64,000 bases of DNA from AC-32 sp963788215 (GCA_963788215.1 CAWBFX010000010.1:620001-684000); one strand, 5' to 3'; positions 15,672-24,852 are shown, counted from the stretch's first letter. Made by a program: numbers and translations. Notes: a model not told the origin generated them from the letters alone.

Positions 15672-18600
15672 GTGGGATCTGCGGCCCGCAAGGGAATCCG
15701 GACGTTCGTGCGGTTTGCGGTGCTCGCTTGCATTGCGGCCGGCCTGCTCGCGCTCGGGGGCGCGGTCGGCGTGGCGCAAGGCGACCCGCCGCCTCCAGAC
15801 ATTTCGCTGACGCTCGGCGCGGGCACGTCGAAGGCGTTCAAGCCGACCATCCACTTCAACGAGCTGCCGCCCAGGGCCGACGTGCTGATCGCCGTCGACT
15901 CGACCGGCAGCATGGGGCAGGCGATCACCGACGCGAGGACGGACGCCGACACGCTCGTCGGACAGATCCAGAACGAGATTCCGACTGCGAAGTTCGCGGT
16001 CGTGGACTTCAAGGACTACGCCACGAATCCCTTCACCGGGACGTTCGGCGAGCCGACCGACTACCCGTGGCGCGTGGATCAGGACTTCACGACGAACGAT
16101 ACGAACAGCAGCTGCACTGGCGAGATCCAAATAACCAAGATCCAGTGCGCGCTCTTCAACATCGCGCAGCCCAACCCCAACGATGGCGGCGACATCCCCG
16201 AGTCCTACAACAGGGCGTTCTACGAGGCCTACAGCGACTCCACGTACCTGCACTGGGATGACGGCGCCGCACGGTTCATGGTCGTTCTCGGCGACTCGCT
16301 GGCTCACGACACGACGCTGAACACCTTCGACCCGGTCTGTCCCAACACGACGCCGGCCACCGACCCGGGAAGCGCGTTCATCGACGGCAACCGCAGCTAC
16401 CCCGCTGCCGGCACGCTCGACACCGCCACGGTGCTGGGCGGCCTCAAGGCGGCTCATACCAACCTGTCGTTCGTCACCTACAACCCGACCTTCAACTTCA
16501 GCGGGCAGGTCCCCGCGTGCCAGCTGGCGCTGGCCAAGTACACGGGAGGAAGCGAGGCCACCCACGACTCCGGGACCTCCTCGCTCGGCACCCAGATCGT
16601 GAACCTGGTCAACCAGGCCGCCTCGCACATCGATCAGGTCGTCTTCAACGTGGCGGGCCAGTACGGCGAGTCGAGCGTGGCCAACGCCGCCTCCTGGTTC
16701 TCCTTCAACCCGCCGACGCTCGGTCCGATCACGGCGCCCGCGGACGTGACGTTCGACGAGGGCATCAACGTCCCCGCGGATGCCCCGCGCGGCCATTACA
16801 CGTTCCAGGTCACCGCCGTCGGGGACGGCGTCCTACGCTGGTTCCAGGAGGTCTCGATCGACGTCACCGACCAGGGCGTCAGCGCTCTGCAGATGACCTC
16901 AGACGATTCGACGCTCCCGGCGGGAATCAAGAACGTGACGCTCGCCTCGCTGCCTCTCTCGCGCCTCGCGACTCTGCCCCTCGACCCCAGCTCGACGGGC
17001 CCGGCGGGCTCGACCGGCACCTCGGGATCGATCGGCACCGCGGGTTCGATCGGCACCGCCGGCTCCATCGGAACCGCCGGCTCCATCGGAGCTGCGGGCT
17101 CGATCGGCACCTCCGGCTCGATCGGCACGGCGGGCTCCATCGGCACCGCGGGCTCGATCGGCGCGATCGGCTCGATCAGCACCGGGAGCATCGGGCTCGG
17201 GACGATCGGCACCTCCGGCTCGATCGGCACGGCGGGCTCGATCACGACGATCCCCAGTGGCGGCGCCGTGCTGAGCAAGATCACGCTCTCCCAGCTCCCG
17301 CTCATCGGCACGACGTGGGCGAACATTCTCGAGGGCACGAGGTTCGCGACCCAGCCTCTCCAGGCGATCACGTTCCTCGACATGGCGACCGACACCGAGC
17401 GCGGCGCGGACACGCATACGCCCTGGGAGCGCCTGAGCGGCCTCCCGCTGAGCCAGCTGGCATTCCTGACCTCGCTCTGGCGGAACGTCCCGGTTGGGAC
17501 GCTTCTCCTCGGCAACACGCCGCTCGACCAGATCCCCACGCCTGTCGGCGCGGACGGGACGCAGTACGCCAGCTGGCGCGACGCGATCGTCGCCAGCGGC
17601 GGCCGGCTCGACGGCGTCGACACCTCGACCAACACCGCGTTCGGCGTCGCGATCGCCGGCGAGCTCGGCACACCGAACATCGGCTCGATCGCCGTCAACG
17701 GCACGGGCACATCGGGCTCGATCGGAACGGCCGGCTCAATCGGGACGATCGGCTCGATCGCGATCTCCGCGCTCGACCTGCACTTCACGTCGCTCGGGAC
17801 GATTCCGCTCACGAGCGTCGATCCGACCGGCATCATCACGTGCACCGGAGGCTTCCTCTGCCCCGCCGGGTCGACGCTCAACGACGCCCAGGGGGCCGGC
17901 GCGATCCTCCCGAATCTCACGCTTGCCGGGCTCTACGCGCACCTGAGGTCGCCCGCGAACCAGACGCCGGTGACGATCGGCCAGCTGATCCAGGCGATGC
18001 TCGACCGGGCCGACTACCCGTGGGAGCAGCTCAGCATCCAGGGCCTCCAGGACGTCGCCGGCACCGGCCAGAACGTGCACTACCACGTCAACTTCGACCT
18101 GAGCTGCTCGGCCGCGCAGAACTTCGAGGGCCCGCCGACCTTCAGCGTCCACGTCAACCTGCCCAACGGTTTCTTCCCGGTCGCCGGCTCCTCGCGGTTC
18201 ACGTTCGCCGGCGGCGACCCCGTCAATGACGGCGACCCGACCGGCGCCCCCGGCGCGCCGACCTGGAGCAACGTGCAGCCCGGGCCGTGCAACGTCGAGA
18301 TCCCTCCGGCCTCGGTCCACGTGCAGCTCGACTTCCAGTCGTACGTCGGCCTGACGCTCGGGTCGAAGACGTCCGACGTCGCCGTGGACGTCCACGACAG
18401 CACCTACTCCGCCTCGAACCAGGCGCCGGTGCTCGTAACCCAGAACTGGGAGCCGAACGACAACCCGGCGACCGCACCGACGCTCGCCCCGAACACGCTG
18501 GCCGTCGGCCACATCGCGACCGCGAACGACACGGACTTCTACCGCTTCCCGCTCGACGGGCTCGCGCCTGGCTCCAAGGTCACCGTCTACCTGAAGGTGC

Positions 18601-21600
18601 CCGCCGACGGAACCGACCTCGACCTCGCGGTCAACAAGCCTCCTGCGCCGGGCGTCTCGTCGAGCGGCACCTCGGGCTCGATCGGCACCTCCGGCAGCAT
18701 CCCCATCGAGGACACACCGCCGGGCATGGACAACTCGATGACCGCGCTGCAGCCCGACGCGCAGTCCGACCTGAGCGCCGCTGCGATCGGCACCTCGGGC
18801 TCGATCGGCACCTCCGGCAGCATCTCCGCGAACCGCGGCGCCGTGAACGAGGTCGGCCAGATCGTGACTCACGGCGAGACGGGCGCCGCGGTGATCGGCG
18901 TCAGCGGCTACAACGGCGCGTTCAGCAACGACCACTACGTCCTGCGCGTGAAGGTGACGCCGCCGCCGCCTCAGTTGCCGTGCGACGCGGTCACGGGCAT
19001 GAACACGGCGACGGCGGGCACTCTGCCGTCGGTCAACTCGCTACCCACGAGCACGAGGGCCCTCATCCTGGTCGACCGGCAGCGGATGGTCGGGCTCTAC
19101 GGGGCCACGCGCACCGATGCGCTACTCGCCGGCGGCACGTCGTCGCCGCTCAACCAGGTGGCCACGATGGTGAACGGCACCGTGCTGCAGGTCGATGGCA
19201 ACCAGACCGTGCGCAACGCCTACAGCACGTGGGACCAGAACCCGTGCAACATCGAGAACGCCAACGCCGTCGTCCGCTCGATCAACGACCTCGTCGCGAC
19301 CTACCGCGCGCGGCTGCCCAACCTGAAGTTCGTCGTCCTGCTCGGAACCGACCAGGTCGAGCCCTCGTGGCGCCAGCAGGACCTGTCCTCGAACGCACCC
19401 GAGGTCGACGAGGCCAATGACCTCTCTTTCACGACGCGCGGGCTCACGAAGGGGAACGAGATCTACTCGAGCGCCGCCCAGAACGCGATCCTGACCGACG
19501 GCGCGTACGGCCACTTCACGCCGACGAACTGGCTCGGGCACGACATCCCGATCCCGCAGGTCAGCGTGTCGCGCGTGGTCGAGACGCCTGAGGACATCAA
19601 CGGCCAGCTGCTGCAGTACGTCAACGCGAACGGGACGCTCGGCCCGACGAGCGCGCTGATGACCGGCGACTCGTTCTTCTCCGACGGTGCGGCGGCGGCC
19701 GATGCCGCGCTGAGCAGGCAGTTCCCGGCCTTGGGCGCGAACAACACCCTGCTGCAGCCGACGCCGACCCCGTGGTCGCACGCGACGCTCCTGTCCAGCT
19801 TCTTCAACGCTACGCCGGTGCCGAGCATCGGCGGAATCTGGGCACACTACAGCCACTGGCTGGCGCAGCCGGCATTTCTGCCGACGACGTTCTCGCTCAC
19901 CGACTTCGGATCGACGAAGGACATCAACTCGTCGCATTCACTCGCCGGCCGCCTGCTCTTCACGGTCGGCTGCCACGGCGGGCTCAGCGTGCCGGACACG
20001 ATCTTGCAGCCGACGGCAGCGCCGCCGCGGGACGACCTCACGAGCTTGAGCGCCGACACGCGGCAGCGGTTCCTCGACTGGGCCCAGGCGTACGGCGCGT
20101 CCAAGGCCGCGGTCTACGTCGCGAATTCGGGCTTCGGCTACGGCGACACGGACACCATCGATCTCTCCGAGCGGCTCTACGGCCACCTCGCGAGTGACCT
20201 GAACTCCGGCGGCACGATCGGCGAGCAATGGGTTCGCGCCCTGCACCAGTACTACTCCGAGCCGGCCAACTACGACGTCATCGACGAGAAGGTGATGATC
20301 GAGGCCAACATGTACGGCCTTCCGTTCTACACCTTCACGGGCACGCCGCAGAACCCGCCGCCGAACGTCACCCCGCCGGGCCACTCGGTCGTGAACGGCG
20401 TCGACACCGCGCACCTCCCGGCAGTCACGGGCTTCGACATCGGCCAGTACGACCCGGCGCACGCGCATCTGTTCGTCGACCGGAACCACGCGGACGAGTC
20501 GACCTTCACTCAGAACGGCGCACCGTGGACGATGGGGACGCTGTCGGTCTTCTACCGGCCGCAGCAGCCCGAGGTAGCGCGCGACGTGACCGTGCCGGGG
20601 ACGATCGCGCACGGCGCGTGGGTCTCGTCCCTCTCGACGTCCACGCTCCCGGGTGTGACGCCGTACAAGCCGTTCCCACTCGTGCGCTCGGCAGACGACC
20701 GGCCGGCGCGCGACTTCCCGAACATCTTCTTCCCGGCCTCGTTCGCGACGGTCAACCGTGACGTCACGTTCGGCGCCCAGCACGACACGGTGGTCGTCAA
20801 CCTGGGCCGCTTCTTCCCGAACACCGACAGCAACGGGAACGTGACCGGAAATCAGGGCACGGAGCAGGTGGTCAACTCCATCGGCCTCGACATCGGCTAC
20901 TCGACGTCGGGCGACTACACCCCGCCGTCGATCCTGCAGACGAATGCCGTCAACAACGGCGACGGCACGATCACGGCCTTCGTCCGCGTCGGCGACGCCT
21001 CCGGCCTGGCCCGGGTCGCGGCGCTCTACCACGACACGGGCAGCAACGTCTGGAACGTCCTCCAGCTCGATCACGCGAGCGGCGACCTGTGGAGCAAGAC
21101 GTTCACCGACTCGAACCCGATCCAGCTCGACTCCGAGGCCGAGGACCTGAACGGCAACGTCGCCTACAGCTTCAACAAGGCGGTCAACTTCCAGTCGGTG
21201 CCCGCGTCGTCGGTCCCGGCACCGCGGATCCAGATCGACAACCCGCTCCCGGCCACCAACTTCACGCTCAACCAGCAGGTGCCGGCCACGTTCGCGTGCT
21301 CGGCCAGTGGAGGAATCTCCAGCTGCAGCGGGGCGACCGACGGCGGGAGCTCCGTTCAGAGCGGCGGCCTGATCGACACGAGCAAGCCGGGTGCCCACAC
21401 GTTCACGGTCGCGGCCGAGGACCTCGCCGGCAACGCGGCGACGAAGAGCGTCACCTACACGGTCGCGTTCGTCTTCGGCGGCTTCCAGCAGCCGGTGGAC
21501 AACCCGGCGACGGTCAACACCGCGAACGCCGGCAGCACGATCCCGCTCAAATGGACCACCCTCGACGCCGCCGGCAACACGTACGCGAACATGAACGCCG

Positions 21601-21821
21601 TCCAGGCGATCTCGTCCAAGCAGATTCGCTGTCCGGGCGGCACCACCGACCCGGTGAACCCACCCGACCTGCCGATCGGGACGACCGGCGTCGCGGGCGT
21701 GACCGGCGGGGTGTACCACTTCAACTGGGCGACGCTCAGGACCTGGTCTGGGACGTGCAGGCGCCTGTACGTGCACCTCTCAGACGGCTCGAACCCCTAC
21801 GCCGACTTCCAGTTCAGGTAA
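15672..21821 (+). CDS. Giant secreted protein: VWA domain, hexapeptide repeats, PPC domain, C25-like protease domain
   Basis: The protein has 2049 residues from GTG 15672 with a strong GGGGAGAGGG site. It has a signal peptide (about 1-36; basic then hydrophobic, ending GVAQG) and a VWA domain (about 68-300) with MIDAS-like DSTGSM at residue 76. Gly-Ser-Ile-rich tandem repeats lie at about 446-527, 676-698, 996-1014 and 1038-1053. A pre-peptidase C-terminal (PPC) domain covers about 923-990 (WEPNDNPATAP, DTDFYRF). A region at about 1127-1553 resembles gingipain-type C25 peptidases: LVDRQRM, VVLLGTDQV, then His-1392/His-1395 (AHYSHW) and Cys-1434 (VGCHGG), spaced like a clan CD His-Cys dyad. 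A last Ig/HYR-like module starts near 1846. No sorting motif is seen. Protease activity is inferred. Confidence 0.85.
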   Translation: MGSAARKGIRTFVRFAVLACIAAGLLALGGAVGVAQGDPPPPDISLTLGAGTSKAFKPTIHFNELPPRADVLIAVDSTGSMGQAITDARTDADTLVGQIQNEIPTAKFAVVDFKDYATNPFTGTFGEPTDYPWRVDQDFTTNDTNSSCTGEIQITKIQCALFNIAQPNPNDGGDIPESYNRAFYEAYSDSTYLHWDDGAARFMVVLGDSLAHDTTLNTFDPVCPNTTPATDPGSAFIDGNRSYPAAGTLDTATVLGGLKAAHTNLSFVTYNPTFNFSGQVPACQLALAKYTGGSEATHDSGTSSLGTQIVNLVNQAASHIDQVVFNVAGQYGESSVANAASWFSFNPPTLGPITAPADVTFDEGINVPADAPRGHYTFQVTAVGDGVLRWFQEVSIDVTDQGVSALQMTSDDSTLPAGIKNVTLASLPLSRLATLPLDPSSTGPAGSTGTSGSIGTAGSIGTAGSIGTAGSIGAAGSIGTSGSIGTAGSIGTAGSIGAIGSISTGSIGLGTIGTSGSIGTAGSITTIPSGGAVLSKITLSQLPLIGTTWANILEGTRFATQPLQAITFLDMATDTERGADTHTPWERLSGLPLSQLAFLTSLWRNVPVGTLLLGNTPLDQIPTPVGADGTQYASWRDAIVASGGRLDGVDTSTNTAFGVAIAGELGTPNIGSIAVNGTGTSGSIGTAGSIGTIGSIAISALDLHFTSLGTIPLTSVDPTGIITCTGGFLCPAGSTLNDAQGAGAILPNLTLAGLYAHLRSPANQTPVTIGQLIQAMLDRADYPWEQLSIQGLQDVAGTGQNVHYHVNFDLSCSAAQNFEGPPTFSVHVNLPNGFFPVAGSSRFTFAGGDPVNDGDPTGAPGAPTWSNVQPGPCNVEIPPASVHVQLDFQSYVGLTLGSKTSDVAVDVHDSTYSASNQAPVLVTQNWEPNDNPATAPTLAPNTLAVGHIATANDTDFYRFPLDGLAPGSKVTVYLKVPADGTDLDLAVNKPPAPGVSSSGTSGSIGTSGSIPIEDTPPGMDNSMTALQPDAQSDLSAAAIGTSGSIGTSGSISANRGAVNEVGQIVTHGETGAAVIGVSGYNGAFSNDHYVLRVKVTPPPPQLPCDAVTGMNTATAGTLPSVNSLPTSTRALILVDRQRMVGLYGATRTDALLAGGTSSPLNQVATMVNGTVLQVDGNQTVRNAYSTWDQNPCNIENANAVVRSINDLVATYRARLPNLKFVVLLGTDQVEPSWRQQDLSSNAPEVDEANDLSFTTRGLTKGNEIYSSAAQNAILTDGAYGHFTPTNWLGHDIPIPQVSVSRVVETPEDINGQLLQYVNANGTLGPTSALMTGDSFFSDGAAAADAALSRQFPALGANNTLLQPTPTPWSHATLLSSFFNATPVPSIGGIWAHYSHWLAQPAFLPTTFSLTDFGSTKDINSSHSLAGRLLFTVGCHGGLSVPDTILQPTAAPPRDDLTSLSADTRQRFLDWAQAYGASKAAVYVANSGFGYGDTDTIDLSERLYGHLASDLNSGGTIGEQWVRALHQYYSEPANYDVIDEKVMIEANMYGLPFYTFTGTPQNPPPNVTPPGHSVVNGVDTAHLPAVTGFDIGQYDPAHAHLFVDRNHADESTFTQNGAPWTMGTLSVFYRPQQPEVARDVTVPGTIAHGAWVSSLSTSTLPGVTPYKPFPLVRSADDRPARDFPNIFFPASFATVNRDVTFGAQHDTVVVNLGRFFPNTDSNGNVTGNQGTEQVVNSIGLDIGYSTSGDYTPPSILQTNAVNNGDGTITAFVRVGDASGLARVAALYHDTGSNVWNVLQLDHASGDLWSKTFTDSNPIQLDSEAEDLNGNVAYSFNKAVNFQSVPASSVPAPRIQIDNPLPATNFTLNQQVPATFACSASGGISSCSGATDGGSSVQSGGLIDTSKPGAHTFTVAAEDLAGNAATKSVTYTVAFVFGGFQQPVDNPATVNTANAGSTIPLKWTTLDAAGNTYANMNAVQAISSKQIRCPGGTTDPVNPPDLPIGTTGVAGVTGGVYHFNWATLRTWSGTCRRLYVHLSDGSNPYADFQFR
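17011..17249 (+). repeat. In-gene tandem repeat encoding GT(S/A)GSI units
   Basis: About a dozen 18-bp units encode Gly-Thr-(Ser/Ala)-Gly-Ser-Ile with small variations (Ala, Ile or Ser at the second place). The same unit returns at about 17700-17765, 18660-18715 and 18785-18830 in the same gene. A strict 6-residue period with Ile every sixth position suggests a beta-solenoid-like stack or a flexible spacer. Confidence 0.85.
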
Positions 21822-21829
21822 ACCGGCGG

Positions 21830-22429
21830 TCATAGCTTCCAGCTCGGCGCGGCGGCCCACTCCTCGAGGAGCGCCGCCGCCCGGCTGAGCTCGTCCGCGG
21901 CGAGCGGGAACGGCTCGGCGTACGGAACCTGCGCGACCGCCGGCCGCGGCGGGAGGCCCTCGGCGGCGTCGAGCACGTACCGGATCGGAAGGCTGTGCGC
22001 GACGACCAGGATCGAAGGCTCCGGTCGCTCGAGCAGCGTCCGGAAAGCCCCGGCGTAGCGGCGGACGGCGCCCGCCCGGCTCTCGTCGCCGCCGGGAACG
22101 ACGTCTTCGGGCCCGTGCGCCCGCGCCCAGACGCGGTAGTCCGCGAGCAGACGCCCCTCGTACTCGCCGAAGCGGATGTCGTCGAGCGCGGGGAGGACGA
22201 GCCTGGGCAGGTCCCGTCCCTCGAGTGCGAGGTCGGCGGTCTCCTGCGTGCGGAGGAACTCGGTGACGACGCAGAGGTCGATCTCCTCGTCGGCGAGCCG
22301 TTCGCGGAGCGTGCGAGCCTGCTCCCGTCCGGCCTCGGTGAGCGCCACGCGGCGCCGCGGATCGCCGTTCGTCAGTCCGTCGACCGAGGCCTGGCTCTCG
22401 GCGTGGCGCGTGAGCAGGGCCTGTTTCAT
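21830..22429 (-). CDS. Histidine phosphatase (phosphoglycerate mutase-like) family protein
   Basis: The protein has 199 residues from ATG 22427-22429. The phospho-histidine motif is TRHAES at residues 7-12 (RHG type with Ala for Gly), the acidic/arginine region is FLRTQETA, and the second catalytic His is in VVAHSLPIRY. The family removes phosphate from sugars, nucleotides or proteins; the substrate is not evident. It converges on the giant VWA gene with only 8 bp between stops. Confidence 0.88.
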   Translation of the reverse strand: MKQALLTRHAESQASVDGLTNGDPRRRVALTEAGREQARTLRERLADEEIDLCVVTEFLRTQETADLALEGRDLPRLVLPALDDIRFGEYEGRLLADYRVWARAHGPEDVVPGGDESRAGAVRRYAGAFRTLLERPEPSILVVAHSLPIRYVLDAAEGLPPRPAVAQVPYAEPFPLAADELSRAAALLEEWAAAPSWKL

Positions 22430-22499
22430 CCGGTCATTCTCCCGCGGGCTCGAGCTCCGGCGGGCGATCACCCGATCGGGGGATGGCTCGCGTTGCCCG

Positions 22500-22623
22500 T
22501 TTTCCGAATATGACAACTACAGACAACGTGGGGTCACTCCAGAGTCTCGCCGTAGAGTCTCGGAACTGCTCGCCGCAGGCCCTCGCGTAATTAGCCAACG
22601 GCCTCCCCCGCGGGAGGCCGTTT
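22500..22623 (+). ncRNA. Candidate small RNA ending in a terminator hairpin
   Basis: There is no coding gene between the divergent phosphatase start and tRNA-Gly, yet a strong plus-strand terminator-type hairpin closes this segment. AGAGTCTCG occurs twice (near 22551 and 22564). Upstream, TTGCCC near 22493 could be a -35. No RNA family is recognised; the 5' end is a guess. Confidence 0.3.
22598..22623 (+). terminator. Terminator-like hairpin before tRNA-Gly
   Basis: ACGGCCTCCC (22598-22607) pairs perfectly with GGGAGGCCGT (22612-22621) across a 4-nt loop and is followed by TT. It lies 27 bp before tRNA-Gly and has no plus-strand gene in front of it. Confidence 0.6.
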
Positions 22624-22649
22624 GCGTTCCAGGCTAGTCTTGAGCCGCC

Positions 22650-22720
22650 GCGGGCGTAGCTCAATGGTAGAGCCCCAGCCTTCCAAGCTGGTTATGCGGG
22701 TTCGATCCCCGCCGCCCGCT
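22650..22720 (+). tRNA. tRNA-Gly (TCC)
   Basis: A 71-nt cloverleaf: acceptor GCGGGCG/CGCCCGC, D stem GCTC/GAGC, anticodon stem CCAGC/GCTGG with loop CTTCCAA (anticodon TCC), T stem GCGGG/CCCGC. The discriminator is T and CCA is not encoded. Confidence 0.95.
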
Positions 22721-23014
22721 CTAGGGCAAACGGTCGGCCAGGGGCTCGATCGCCGCCGCGGTCGGCTCGATGTCGCCCGACTCGAGGCCGGCGACGAGCT
22801 CGCGGGCGAGCGCGAGCGCCTCGCTCTCCTGCTCGGGAGCGAGCACGGTGTTCACGGCCGCCAGATGCCGCTCGCCGTCGAACAGCTCGACGTCGACGGT
22901 CTCCAGCTCGCGACTTGGGATGTACGAGTCCTCCGGCACCCCGATCCGCAGGCGCACTGCGCGCCCGTCCGGGAGAGTCGCCGTCCGCTCGACGGGCCTG
23001 CCGCGAAGGCTCAC
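22721..23014 (-). CDS. Conserved-looking hypothetical protein (97 aa)
   Basis: This small acidic protein starts at GTG 23012-23014 and ends immediately after tRNA-Gly. It has a beta-rich N-terminal half (RTATLPDGRAVRLRIGVPED) and a C-terminal helix pair (EQESEALALARELVAGLESG). No catalytic motif or membrane segment is visible. I do not recognise the family. It is divergent from the AI-2E transporter gene, sharing a 51-bp intergenic space. Confidence 0.6.
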   Translation of the reverse strand: MSLRGRPVERTATLPDGRAVRLRIGVPEDSYIPSRELETVDVELFDGERHLAAVNTVLAPEQESEALALARELVAGLESGDIEPTAAAIEPLADRLP

Positions 23015-23065
23015 GGCGCCACCTTACTCGGTCGCGATTCCTCCTAAACGTCCGGCGCGTTCGCG

Positions 23066-24139
23066 ATGCTGGTCGGCGTGATCCCGGAGCGCCTCGTCCG
23101 CCTTCGGGCCCGGACGGTCCTGTCCATTCTCGGGATCGTGATCGCGGTCGCGCTCGCGCTGGAGGTGATCTGGATCGCGCGGCACGTGCTCGCCTGGGTC
23201 ATCATCTCGGCCTTCCTCGCGCTCGCGCTCAACCCGGCAGTGGACTGGTTCCAGCGGCACGGGATCTCGCGCCGCGGATGGGCGGCTGCGCTGACGTACG
23301 TCCTGACGATCGGGTTCCTCGTCGGGATCGGCTTCACGTTCGTCCCGACGCTCGCCGACCAGTCCAACCAGTTCGTGCACAAGCTGCCCGACTACGCGCA
23401 CGACCTCACCCACGGCCGCGGGCGGCTCGGGTTCCTCGAGACGAAGTACCACATCCAGGAACGGATCCAACACGCAGTCAGGAACGGCGGGGCGGCAAAG
23501 GTGCTCGGCTTTTCGGGTGTCGCGGTCTCCGTCGCCAAGGGCGTGATCACGATCGTGGTGGCCACCATCACGATCGTCTTCATGACGTTCTTCATGCTGC
23601 TCGAGGGACCGACCTGGGTGGAGCGGTTCTTCTCGACGCTGCCCGCAGAGTCGCAGCCCCGGTGGCGCAAGGTCGGCGACGACATCTACCGCACCATCGG
23701 CGGCTACGTGACCGGCAACCTCCTCATCAGCCTGATAGCCGGCGGCCTGACGACGGTCGTGCTCCTCGCGATGGGCGTTCCCTACGCGGTCGCGCTCGGG
23801 GTGATCGTCGCAATCCTCGACCTGATCCCGCTCGCCGGCGCGACCATGGCCGCGATCCTGATCGGCATCGTGGCCTTCCTTCACTCGATTCCGGCGGGCA
23901 TCGTGGTGGTCGTGTTCTTCATCGTCTACCAGCAGATCGAGAACCACCTGCTTCAGCCCGTCATCTACGGCCGCACGGTGGAGCTCTCGCCGCTCGCGGT
24001 GCTCGTCTCGATCCTCATCGGCGCGGAGCTGGCCGGCATTCTGGGAGCGCTCGCCGCGATCCCGGTCGCGGGCTCGCTGCAAGTGCTCATCGTCGACTGG
24101 CGCCGTCACCGCGCCGAGCACGCCGCGGCGACCCTCTAG
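23066..24139 (+). CDS. AI-2E family transporter (PerM/YdiK-type membrane protein)
   Basis: The protein has 357 residues with about eight membrane helices. The family layout is clear: two helices at the N-terminus (IGIVIAVALALEVIWIA, then the SAFLALALNPAVDWF helix), a soluble loop, then the conserved C-terminal block with LDLIPLAGATMAA and QQIENHLLQPVIYGR, the hallmark QxxExxxLxPxxxG motif. Members export small molecules or ions; few substrates are proven and quorum-signal transport should not be assumed. The start is ATG 23066. Confidence 0.92.
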   Translation: MLVGVIPERLVRLRARTVLSILGIVIAVALALEVIWIARHVLAWVIISAFLALALNPAVDWFQRHGISRRGWAAALTYVLTIGFLVGIGFTFVPTLADQSNQFVHKLPDYAHDLTHGRGRLGFLETKYHIQERIQHAVRNGGAAKVLGFSGVAVSVAKGVITIVVATITIVFMTFFMLLEGPTWVERFFSTLPAESQPRWRKVGDDIYRTIGGYVTGNLLISLIAGGLTTVVLLAMGVPYAVALGVIVAILDLIPLAGATMAAILIGIVAFLHSIPAGIVVVVFFIVYQQIENHLLQPVIYGRTVELSPLAVLVSILIGAELAGILGALAAIPVAGSLQVLIVDWRRHRAEHAAATL

Positions 24140-24169
24140 CACGGCGCGCCATCTGCCGATGACGACAGG

Positions 24170-24694
24170 GTGCGTCGAACGATTGCCCTGCTTGCCGCCT
24201 TCGGCCTGCTCGCAGCGCCGGCCTCGAGCTCGATCCGCGTGGGCGGCGCGGTCAGCCGGGACAGCCTCGTCCAGACCGCGCTAGTCCGCCAGATCAACGT
24301 CTTCCGGGCAGCGCACGGCCTCTCGCGCCTCCGCGTCTCGCCCGCGCTGAACACCGCTGCAGCGACGCACTCGACGGAGATGGCGCGCGTCGGCTACTTC
24401 AGCCACAACTCGGCGAACGGCCGCTCGTTCTCGCAGCGGGTCGCTTCCTACTACAGGCACCGCGGCTTCCGGATGTGGACGGCCGGCGAGAACCTCGTTT
24501 ACGGCTCGCCGGACATGGCCGCAGCGCAGGCGCTCAGGCTCTGGCTCGCGAGCCCGCCGCACCGGGCGAACCTGCTCGACCCGCGCTGGCGGGAGCTGGG
24601 CCTCTCAGCGGTGCACTCGACCGGCGCACCGGGCGTGTACCACGGCATGCCCGCGACGATCGTCACCGCCGATTTCGGCGCTAGATCTAGGTAG
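24170..24694 (+). CDS. Secreted CAP-domain (SCP/PR1-like) protein
   Basis: The protein has 174 residues from GTG 24170: signal peptide (RRTIALLAAFGLLAAPASSS), then a CAP domain with ATHSTEMARVGYFSHNS (first His motif), AGENLVYGS and LWLASPPHRANLL. The cavity residues His, Glu and His are better kept than in the gene at 11045. It is extracellular; function in bacteria is largely unknown. It follows the AI-2E transporter by 30 bp and may be co-transcribed. Confidence 0.88.
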   Translation: MRRTIALLAAFGLLAAPASSSIRVGGAVSRDSLVQTALVRQINVFRAAHGLSRLRVSPALNTAAATHSTEMARVGYFSHNSANGRSFSQRVASYYRHRGFRMWTAGENLVYGSPDMAAAQALRLWLASPPHRANLLDPRWRELGLSAVHSTGAPGVYHGMPATIVTADFGARSR

Positions 24695-24715
24695 CGCTAC
24701 CCTTCGCGTGACCCC

Positions 24716-24743
24716 GCGCCTGTAGCTCAGTGGAAGAGCAACG
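24716..24743 (+). pseudogene. 5' half of a tRNA-Arg, duplicated
   Basis: Twenty-eight bases equal the first 28 of the intact tRNA-Arg(TCT) at 24895 (acceptor 5' strand, D arm, start of the anticodon stem), then the match stops. Similarity also extends upstream (CGCTACcCTT versus CGCTACgCTT), so the tRNA promoter seems copied too. The rest of the cloverleaf is missing. Confidence 0.8.
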
Positions 24744-24753
24744 CCCCTGCCGA

Positions 24754-24852
24754 CGAAAGTCCGGCCCGCTTCGCGGGCCATGACGACTTTCGCCGGGAGG
24801 AGAGCGCTCGCCTACCAGCGCTGGTTACCGCAGCCGCGCATGTCGGCTGCGG
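24754..24852 (+). other. Run of three strong hairpins between the tRNA-Arg half and the intact tRNA-Arg
   Basis: Hairpin 1: CGAAAGTC (24754-24761) with GACTTTCG (24785-24792), enclosing GGCCCGC-TTC-GCGGGCC (24763-24779). Hairpin 2: AGCGCT pairs with AGCGCT around 24803-24822. Hairpin 3: CCGCAGCCG (24828-24836) with CGGCTGCGG (24844-24852). No poly-T follows, so these are not standard terminators. Confidence 0.6.

Noticed and set aside
17011..17249. Regular DNA repeats resembling a CRISPR array
   Set aside because: The 18-bp units are contiguous without spacers and lie in frame in a coding gene; they encode a hexapeptide repeat.
19938..21776. Long minus-strand frame opposite the C25-like region of the giant secreted protein
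   Set aside because: Composition is Arg/Val/Asp-rich with no motif, no start site, and the plus-strand protein is well supported.
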